Assembly (NCBI GenBank): GCA_934667465.1 | Contig: CAKUMG010000470.1 | Span: forward strand, 1-5,500 | Direction of reading: 5' to 3' | DNA: 5,500 bases | From: an uncultured Actinoplanes sp. | GTDB lineage: Bacteria; Actinomycetota; Actinomycetes; Mycobacteriales; Micromonosporaceae | Part shown: positions 1 through 5,500 of the stretch, piece by piece | How the letters are laid out: each line of letters starts with the position of its first letter | Position numbering within the stretch: position 1 is the first letter of the stretch | The notes under the pieces: model-generated | The model's database searches: none | Told to the model about the DNA's origin: nothing | The model's input: the letters and a program-made list of their open reading frames with translations, nothing else | Made by a program: the position numbers and the translations under genes

Positions 1-258
1 CTCCAGGGGCCGCCCGGCGGTGGCGCTGATCGTCGCCGTGCCCGCCAGGTCGCCGTCGGCCGGGTCGTAGTGCAGATCGAGGGCGTAGCGGGCCACGTCG
101 TAGCCGGTGTTGCCGACCCGGGGGTAGTAGCTGTCCGGTGCGCCGGCGTCGCGGACGGGGAAGGTCGCGGCGGCCGAGGGCGCGGCCGCGTGCGGGGCGT
201 CGCCCGCCGAGCACCCCGCCAGCGTCAGGACGACAGCTGCCACCACCACACCTCGCAC
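1..258 (-). CDS. Second M1-peptidase-like lipoprotein, N-terminal 86 codons (runs off left edge)
   Basis: Partial gene; only the first 86 codons are inside the window. The product begins with a short lipoprotein signal peptide ending in a lipobox (LTLAGC, Cys16), followed by an Ala/Pro-rich linker and the start of an M1 N-terminal beta domain. That segment (GNTGYDVARYALDLHYDP, then GTATISATA) aligns with residues 47-90 of the upstream gene at about 26 of 44 positions by hand count, so the two are tandem paralogues. The active site lies beyond the edge, so whether it is a working peptidase cannot be seen. The start is uncertain. GTG at 258 gives an Arg-containing signal peptide and sits 17 nt past the upstream stop. 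GTGs at 249, 246 and 243 are also in frame, and a GAGG at 254-251 would suit the last two better. It is probably translated from the same transcript as the upstream gene. Confidence 0.8.
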   Translation of the reverse strand, partial: MRGVVVAAVVLTLAGCSAGDAPHAAAPSAAATFPVRDAGAPDSYYPRVGNTGYDVARYALDLHYDPADGDLAGTATISATAGRPLE

Positions 259-275
259 ACAGCTGTAGACGCGAG

Positions 276-1691
276 CTAGGGCCGTTTCGGTGCAGTCTTT
301 CCGAAGAGCCATTCCTGGAAGAAACCCGTCAGATCCTTGTTCGCCGCCTTCTCCGCCGCGGCGATGAACTGGTCGGTGGTCGCATTGCCGTCCCGGTGCT
401 CGGCCGGCCACGACTCGAGCAGGGCGAAGAACGCGTCGTCACCGATCGTGCGGCGCAGCGCGTGCACGACCATCGCCCCGCGCCGGTAGACGGCGTCGCC
501 GAAGAGCTCCGCCACGCCCGGGTCGCCCGTCGGTACCGTCCAGTCGAAGCCGGCGTACGTCGCGTCGAACGACTCCTGGGCGGTGCCCTGGCCCCGGTGC
601 TCCTGCCAGAGCCATTCCGCGTACGTGGCGAAGCCCTCGTTGAGCCAGATGTCCTGCCACCGGTCGAGCGCCACGCTGTCGCCGTACCACTGGTGGGCGA
701 GCTCGTGCGCGACGACCGTCTCGTTCGGGCCCTCCCGGAAGAAGACGTTGCCGTAGACCGGGCGCGACTGGTTCTCCAGCGCGTAACCGATCCGGTTGTC
801 GTCGATGACGACCCCGCCGTACGAGTCGAACGGGTACGGCCCGAACACCGTGGCCAGGTAGTCGGCGATCTCGCCGGTCAGCGCGAGCGACTCGGCGGCC
901 GGGCCGTCGGCGGGCAGCGACTCGGGGATCGCGATCACCATCGGCTTGCCGGCGTGGGTCGTGCTCGCCACCCTGTATTGCCCGATCACGACGGTGCTGA
1001 GATAGCTGGCCATGGGCTTCGACTCGGTCCAGCGCCACGTCGTCCACCCGTCCTCGGTGGTCCGCTCCCCCGGCACGCCGTTGCTGATCGCCTCGACGCC
1101 CTCGGGCACGGCCATGGCCAGCGTGAAGGTGGCCTTGTCCGACGGGTGATCGTTGACCGGGAACCAGGTGCTCGCCGACTCGGGCTGGCCGAGCGCGAAC
1201 CCGCCGTCGGCCGTGCGCAGCCAGCCGCCGACGCCCAGGGTCTCGTTGGTCAAAGGCCCGGGAACGCCCCCGTACGCGACCTCGACAGTGAACGCGGCGC
1301 CGCGGACCAGCCCGGCGGCGGGCGTGACGATCAGCTCGTTGCCGTCCGCGCGGCTCGCCGCCTCCTCGCCGTCGACAGTGACCCGGCTCGCGGTGAGCTT
1401 GGCCAGGTCGAGGTTGAGGCTCGCGAGGTCCTGGGTGGCCGTCGCCGTGATCGTGGCGGTGCCCTCGAGCCGGCCGCTCGCCGGGTCGAAGCGCAGGTCG
1501 AGGTCGTAGCCGCCGACGTCGTAGCCGCCGTTGCCGTAGGTGGGGAAGTACGGGTCGCCCGCGCCCTGCGCACCCGGCGCGAAGCTCGGGGCGGCGCTGC
1601 TCGGAACCGGCGTGGCCGGCTCGTCCCCCGCCGACGTGCACCCGGCCAGCGCCAGCACCACGGCGGTCAGCGCCGCGATCCCTGCCCGCAT
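276..1691 (-). CDS. M1-family zinc metallopeptidase, lipoprotein
   Basis: A 471-aa predicted extracytoplasmic aminopeptidase-type enzyme, anchored by lipid at Cys18 (lipobox LAGC after a hydrophobic signal peptide). A Ser/Pro/Ala-rich linker runs to about residue 45, then the M1 beta-saddle domain (about 47-240) and the thermolysin-like catalytic domain (about 250-465). The zinc motif HELAH is at 329-333, with the third ligand Glu352 in NEGFATY. GYALENQ (302-308) occupies the place of the GxMEN exopeptidase motif that binds the substrate N-terminus, with Leu for Met. Tyr402 in VYRRGAMVVHAL matches the transition-state tyrosine of the family. All expected catalytic residues are present, so it should be active; the substrate is unknown. 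It is much shorter than PepN-type M1 enzymes of about 850 aa because it lacks the C-terminal helical domain, which is normal for actinobacterial lipoprotein members. The ATG at 1691 is preceded by a purine-rich GGGAAG 5 nt upstream. It follows guaB3 by 74 nt. Confidence 0.93.
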   Translation of the reverse strand: MRAGIAALTAVVLALAGCTSAGDEPATPVPSSAAPSFAPGAQGAGDPYFPTYGNGGYDVGGYDLDLRFDPASGRLEGTATITATATQDLASLNLDLAKLTASRVTVDGEEAASRADGNELIVTPAAGLVRGAAFTVEVAYGGVPGPLTNETLGVGGWLRTADGGFALGQPESASTWFPVNDHPSDKATFTLAMAVPEGVEAISNGVPGERTTEDGWTTWRWTESKPMASYLSTVVIGQYRVASTTHAGKPMVIAIPESLPADGPAAESLALTGEIADYLATVFGPYPFDSYGGVVIDDNRIGYALENQSRPVYGNVFFREGPNETVVAHELAHQWYGDSVALDRWQDIWLNEGFATYAEWLWQEHRGQGTAQESFDATYAGFDWTVPTGDPGVAELFGDAVYRRGAMVVHALRRTIGDDAFFALLESWPAEHRDGNATTDQFIAAAEKAANKDLTGFFQEWLFGKTAPKRP

Positions 1692-1714
1692 CGATTCTTC
1701 CCTTCGGTCGATCC

Positions 1715-1745
1715 TTCGCCCGGGAACCTACGTCGCCCGGGCGAA
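1715..1745 (-). repeat. Perfect 10-bp inverted repeat between guaB3 and the M1 peptidase gene
   Basis: TTCGCCCGGG (1715-1724) and CCCGGGCGAA (1736-1745) are exact reverse complements around an 11-nt loop. It lies in the 74-nt gap, starting 20 nt beyond the guaB3 stop and ending 23 nt before the peptidase ATG. On the minus strand no T-run follows it, so it could be a GC-rich terminator of the kind common in actinomycetes. Alternatively it could be an operator: the loop holds TAGGTT on the minus strand (1730-1725), a TANNNT -10 candidate for the peptidase gene. The repeat itself is directly visible; its role is inference. Confidence 0.6.
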
Positions 1746-1765
1746 AGACGACCGCAAGGGGATGC

Positions 1766-2884
1766 TCACTTGTCGAGGACCAGCGAGACCTTCTGGAACT
1801 CCTTGACGTCGCGGTAGCCGCACTTGGCCATCGCGCGCCGCAGCCCGCCGAACAGGTTGAGCTGGCCGTCGGGCCGGTTGGCGGGACCGTAGAGGAGCTC
1901 CTCCAGGCTGCCGTCGGGCTCGCCGGCGATGCAGAACCCGCCGCGGGGCAGCTGCGGGTGGCTCGCGGACGAGTGCCACCAGGCACCGCCCGCCGGGGCG
2001 CCCTGCGCGAGCGAGAGCGGCTCGCCCAGCATCACCGCGTCGGCGCCGCAGCCGATCGCCTTGGCGATGTCGCCGGAGGTGGAGATGCCGCCGTCGGCGA
2101 TCAGGTGCACGTAACGGCCGCCGGTCTCGTCGAGATAGTCCCGGCGGGCCGCCGCGGCGTCGGCGATCGCGGTGGCCATCGGCACCCGGATGCCGAGCAC
2201 GGTGTCGGTCGTGGACCACTCGTCCGCGCCGACGCCGACGATGACGCCCGCGGCGCCCGTCCGCATGAGGTGCAGCGCCGTCTTGTAGTCGGTGCAGCCG
2301 CCGACGATGACCGGGAGGTCGAGGTCGGCGATGAACTCCTTGAGGTTGAGCGGCTCGTCCGTGGTGGACACGTGCTCGGCGCTGACCAGGGTGCCCTGGA
2401 TCACGAGCAGGTCGACGCCCGCGTCCAGGATCACCGGGGCCAGGGCCAGCGTGTGCTGCGGCGAGACGCGCACCGCGACCGTCACGCCGCCGGCCCGCAT
2501 CTCACGGACCCGCTCGGTGATCAGGTCGGGCCGGATCGGCTCGGAGTAGACCTCCTGGAGCCGCTTGGTGGCGTCGGCGTCCTCGTCGAGCGACGCCAGC
2601 TCCTCGAGGATCTTGGTCGGGTCCTCGTAGCGGGTCCACAGGCCCTCGGCGTTGAGCACGCCCAGGCCGCCGAGGCGGCCCAGCGCGATCGCCGACGCCG
2701 GGCTCATCGTGGCGTCCGAGGGATGCGCGACGCAGGGAATCTTGAACGGGTACGCGTCCACCTTCCACTCGGTGGAGACGTCGTCCACGTCCCGGGTGCG
2801 GCGGCTCGGGACGATCGCGATGTCGTCCAGGTGGTACCCACGCTGGGCGGTCTTGCCCAGGCCGATCTCCACTACGTCACGCAT
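1766..2884 (-). CDS. guaB3: GuaB3 family IMP dehydrogenase-related protein
   Basis: A 372-aa cytoplasmic TIM-barrel protein of the IMPDH/GMP reductase superfamily, GuaB3 (IMP_DH_rel_2) branch. The opening VEIGLGKTAQRGYHLDDI, PSRRTRDV (26-33) and the closing LKEFQKV type segment (KEFQKV, 361-366) are typical of this family as I recall it. No CBS/Bateman insert is present. The phosphate-binding ADGGI (263-267) and LGE (286-288) regions are kept. The catalytic loop is not: GuaB in this window has [11 protein letters not shown] (300-310), whereas this protein has GVGADEWSTTD (217-227), so the nucleophilic Cys is replaced by Ser224 and the Arg by Asp227. The NAD-contact Asp of GuaB (D251) is Gln163 here, and there is no Arg-Tyr flap dyad. 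A cyanobacterial GuaB3 has been reported as a GMP reductase, but the Cys change makes that activity doubtful here. The ATG at 2884 has GAGGG 9 nt upstream; guaB ends 21 nt before it, so the two are probably one operon. Confidence 0.93.
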   Translation of the reverse strand: MRDVVEIGLGKTAQRGYHLDDIAIVPSRRTRDVDDVSTEWKVDAYPFKIPCVAHPSDATMSPASAIALGRLGGLGVLNAEGLWTRYEDPTKILEELASLDEDADATKRLQEVYSEPIRPDLITERVREMRAGGVTVAVRVSPQHTLALAPVILDAGVDLLVIQGTLVSAEHVSTTDEPLNLKEFIADLDLPVIVGGCTDYKTALHLMRTGAAGVIVGVGADEWSTTDTVLGIRVPMATAIADAAAARRDYLDETGGRYVHLIADGGISTSGDIAKAIGCGADAVMLGEPLSLAQGAPAGGAWWHSSASHPQLPRGGFCIAGEPDGSLEELLYGPANRPDGQLNLFGGLRRAMAKCGYRDVKEFQKVSLVLDK

Positions 2885-2905
2885 TTCTCAGTGCCCTCTT
2901 TAAAA

Positions 2906-4396
<1,491 letters not shown>

Positions 4397-4400
4397 TCAT

Positions 4401-4404
4401 CCCT
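4401..4404 (-). promoter_or_regulatory. guaB ribosome binding site
   Basis: The minus strand reads AGGG here, 7 nt before GTG 4393. It supports the GTG start over the out-of-frame ATG at 4400-4398, which lies directly against the AGGG and would give only five codons. Confidence 0.55.
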
Positions 4405-4425
4405 AGAGAAGAGGCGGAGTGTTTC

Positions 4426-4431
4426 ATCCTA
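4426..4431 (-). promoter_or_regulatory. Candidate guaB -10 element
   Basis: TAGGAT on the minus strand fits the actinobacterial TANNNT -10 consensus. It would start transcription near 4419 and leave a leader of about 26 nt that includes the AGGG ribosome binding site. No convincing -35 hexamer is seen 16-18 nt upstream, where the sequence is G/C only. The position in the divergent intergenic gap supports it; the assignment is inference. Confidence 0.45.
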
Positions 4432-4501
4432 CCCATCGCACGAGCGCACCCCGGCGGGGCGGACAGCACGTGCGGGCCACCACACATCGGCGCGCGGTGG
4501 G

Positions 4502-4507
4502 TACGGT
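4502..4507 (+). promoter_or_regulatory. Candidate -10 element for the DUF5319 gene, possibly leaderless
   Basis: TACGGT matches TANNNT and ends 6 nt before the GTG at 4514. That is the spacing seen in leaderless actinobacterial genes, where transcription starts on the first base of the start codon. No good Shine-Dalgarno sequence precedes the GTG, which fits. There is no clear -35 hexamer. Confidence 0.4.
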
Positions 4508-4513
4508 AGACGG

Positions 4514-4924
4514 GTGCAGGAAGAGCCGATCGACCCGTTCAGCGGCGACCCCACCGACCCGGCCGCGGGCCTCGACGACCTCAGTGAGGACGCCGAGCAG
4601 GATCCGCTGACCGAGGCCGAGCGGAGCGACGTCCTCGAAGACCTCTCCGACCTGGAGATCTATCAGGCGCTGCTGAGCCCGACGGGCATCCGTGGCCTGG
4701 TCATCGAGTGCGAGGACTGCCACGAGCCGCACTACTTCGACTGGGATCTCCTCCGGGGCAACCTGCGCCATCTGCTCAGCTCGGGGCGGCCGCGGGTGCA
4801 CGAGCCCGCCTACGACCCGGACCCGGACCACTACGTCACGTGGGAATACGCCCGGGGCTACGCCGACGGCGTGCACGACACCCTGACCGAGGGCTCCGAC
4901 GACGACTCGTCGTCCTCTTCCTGA
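4514..4924 (+). CDS. DUF5319 family protein, conserved neighbour of guaB
   Basis: A 136-aa, strongly acidic, soluble protein with no signal peptide or membrane segment; its function is unknown. It resembles the actinobacterial DUF5319 family, whose M. tuberculosis member I take to be Rv3412, also divergent from guaB2. The first 48 residues are Asp/Glu-rich and probably flexible. The conserved core (about 49-126) begins DLEIYQALLSPTGIRGLVI and carries CEDCHEPH (66-73), a CxxCHxxH cluster that could bind a metal or form a redox pair. It continues with FDWDLLRGNLRHLL (75-88) and WEYARGYADGVHD (110-122). The C-terminus is a DDDSSSSS tail. GTG at 4514 is chosen because the protein start VQEEPIDPF fits the family and a -10-like TACGGT lies 6 nt upstream. 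The gene is divergent from guaB across 120 nt, so shared control of the two is possible but not shown. Confidence 0.88.
   Translation: MQEEPIDPFSGDPTDPAAGLDDLSEDAEQDPLTEAERSDVLEDLSDLEIYQALLSPTGIRGLVIECEDCHEPHYFDWDLLRGNLRHLLSSGRPRVHEPAYDPDPDHYVTWEYARGYADGVHDTLTEGSDDDSSSSS
4898..4914 (+). terminator. Palindrome at the 3' end of the DUF5319 gene, possible terminator
   Basis: GACGACGACTCGTCGTC has 8-nt complementary arms around one central base, so the RNA could fold as a 7-bp stem with a 3-nt loop. A pyrimidine-rich CTCTTCC and the TGA stop follow. It lies inside the coding sequence and encodes part of the Asp/Ser tail. It could act as a terminator overlapping the gene end, or be only a by-product of GAC/TCG codon repeats. 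Confidence 0.3.
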
Positions 4925-4970
4925 CCGCCTGACCCACCCCGCGAAGAAGATCGCGCTCGCCTCTGGCCGT

Positions 4971-4991
4971 ATATACCTGTCATCGGTATAT
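4971..4991 (+). promoter_or_regulatory. AT-rich dyad and -10 of the PadR gene: probable autoregulatory operator
   Basis: ATATACC (4971-4977) and GGTATAT (4985-4991) form a perfect inverted repeat around a 7-nt spacer. It is conspicuous because it is AT-rich in a GC-rich region. The right arm overlaps TATATT (4987-4992), a good TANNNT -10 that ends 8 nt before the PadR ATG, giving a nearly leaderless transcript. No Shine-Dalgarno sequence is present. PadR proteins usually bind such AT-rich dyads in their own promoters, so binding here would block RNA polymerase. The dyad is seen directly; autoregulation is inferred. Confidence 0.6.
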
Positions 4992-5000
4992 TCCTCGACC

Positions 5001-5342
5001 ATGACGGCACCCATGCGAGAACCGACCTTCCTGGTCCTCACCGCACTGGCCGAGCAACCGCAGCACGGCTACGCGGTCATCGAGGACGTCGCCCGGATGA
5101 CTGACGGCCGCGTCCGCCTCCGGGCCGGCACCCTCTACTCCGCGCTCGACCGGCTGCGCACCGAGGGCCTGATCGAGGTCGACAGGGAGGAGGTCGTCCA
5201 GTCCCGGCTGCGCCGCTACTACCGGCTGACCGGGCTGGGCGAGCGCTCGCTCGCGGCCGAGTCCGGCCGACTGCGGCAGCAGGCGACCATCGCAGAGTCG
5301 CGGCTGCGGCTCCGGCACACCTTCGGCGGGAGCCCGGCATGA
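5001..5342 (+). CDS. PadR family transcriptional regulator
   Basis: A 113-aa DNA-binding protein with the compact PadR winged-helix fold. Helix 1 is PTFLVLTALAEQ (8-19), followed by the family HGY (22-24). The recognition helix and wing region is AGTLYSALDRLRTEGLIEV (42-60), and the beta wing ends at RRYYRLTGLGER (71-82). A short C-terminal helix (about 84-106) would serve for dimerisation. It most likely represses transcription by binding a dyad at its own promoter. There is no obvious ligand domain beyond the helix, so the inducer is unknown. The ATG at 5001 sits 8 nt after a TATATT box with no Shine-Dalgarno sequence, which suggests leaderless translation. An in-frame ATG at 5013 (MREPTFL) is an alternative, since many family members begin that way. 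The stop overlaps the next start as ATGA, indicating translational coupling. Confidence 0.93.
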   Translation: MTAPMREPTFLVLTALAEQPQHGYAVIEDVARMTDGRVRLRAGTLYSALDRLRTEGLIEVDREEVVQSRLRRYYRLTGLGERSLAAESGRLRQQATIAESRLRLRHTFGGSPA

Positions 5343-5500
5343 CCCTGGAAGCGCGATACCGGCGGCTGCTGGCCGTCTACCCGGCCGAGTACCGCCGGGA
5401 GTACGGGAGCGAGATGCTCGGCGTGCTGATGTCGGCCGCCGGGCCGGTCGGCGTGGTCGTGTGCGGCGACTCCAGCGGCGTACGGTCCTGGTCGAGCCGC
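5339..5500 (+). CDS. PadR-associated protein, N-terminal 54 codons (runs off right edge)
   Basis: Partial gene; the start overlaps the PadR stop (ATGA), so the two are almost certainly cotranscribed and coupled. The visible N-terminus, RYRRLLAVYPAEYRREYGSEML (residues 6-27), resembles proteins found behind PadR regulators in actinomycetes. As I recall, those begin with this short amphipathic segment and continue into membrane helices. No membrane helix is reached before the edge. From about residue 33 (AAGPVGVVVCGDSSG) the sequence no longer resembles what I remember of the family. Third-position G/C remains high in this frame to the edge, so I do not call a frameshift. Its function is unknown; a role as the target or partner of the PadR regulator is inferred from context only. 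Confidence 0.75.
   Translation, partial: MTLEARYRRLLAVYPAEYRREYGSEMLGVLMSAAGPVGVVVCGDSSGVRSWSSR

Noticed and set aside
259..312. ATG at 312-310 on the minus strand as a longer start for the second lipoprotein.
   Set aside because: It would overlap the upstream gene by 37 nt, has AGGA directly against the ATG with no spacing, and puts 18 extra, partly charged residues before the signal peptide.
138..1817. A 559-codon open frame on the plus strand opposite the M1 peptidase gene.
   Set aside because: Low-complexity Arg-rich translation typical of the antisense of a high-GC gene; the minus strand carries clear catalytic motifs.
439..1986. A long minus-strand frame overlapping the peptidase gene and the end of guaB3.
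   Set aside because: Arg/Gly/Ala-rich out-of-frame translation covering two real genes in other frames.
2885..2905. AT-rich spacer between guaB and guaB3 as an internal promoter.
   Set aside because: The A/T run lacks a TANNNT box at a sensible distance plus a -35; the spacer is explained by stop, ribosome binding site (GAGGG) and start.
4449..4459. CCCC-GGC-GGGG mini-palindrome in the guaB/DUF5319 gap as an operator.
   Set aside because: Four-base arms made only of G and C are not meaningful here.
4940..4955. CGCGA / TCGCG hairpin after the DUF5319 gene as a terminator.
   Set aside because: Only a 5-bp stem with no T-run; such repeats are expected by chance in sequence this GC-rich.

Overview
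The window is very GC-rich and its real frames show strong G/C preference at third codon positions. It carries the guaB3-guaB-DUF5319 neighbourhood that I recall as typical of Actinobacteria; in Mycobacterium tuberculosis the counterparts are Rv3410c, Rv3411c and Rv3412. The short PadR partner protein with a 'YPAEYRREYG..ML' start, and the lipoprotein M1 peptidases, suggest a Micromonosporaceae-like actinomycete. That family-level placement is inference.

The left four-fifths (1-4393) is a leftward-transcribed block. Reading from its promoter end it holds: guaB (IMP dehydrogenase with two CBS domains); then, after 21 nt, guaB3 (an IMPDH-family paralogue without CBS domains and with an altered catalytic loop); then a 74-nt gap with a perfect 10-bp inverted repeat; then an M1-family zinc metallopeptidase lipoprotein; then, 17 nt on, the first 86 codons of a second closely related lipoprotein that runs off the left edge. 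The block therefore contains two consecutive pairs of tandem paralogues.

A 120-nt divergent intergenic region (4394-4513) separates guaB from a rightward DUF5319 gene, an acidic 136-aa protein with a CxxCHxxH motif. A 76-nt gap (4925-5000) with an AT-rich dyad then leads into a PadR-family regulator. The PadR gene overlaps the next gene by ATGA; that gene is a short PadR-associated protein cut off at the right edge.

Functionally, guaB and guaB3 belong to guanine nucleotide synthesis or balance. The M1 lipoproteins probably act on the outer face of the membrane in peptide trimming, and may be a separate transcription unit. The PadR pair looks like an autoregulated two-gene cassette. I see no phage, insertion sequence, CRISPR, RNA gene or defence-system hallmark. 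The most interesting signals are the replaced catalytic cysteine loop in GuaB3, the PadR promoter dyad, the conserved but uncharacterised DUF5319 gene, and the tandem M1 lipoproteins.
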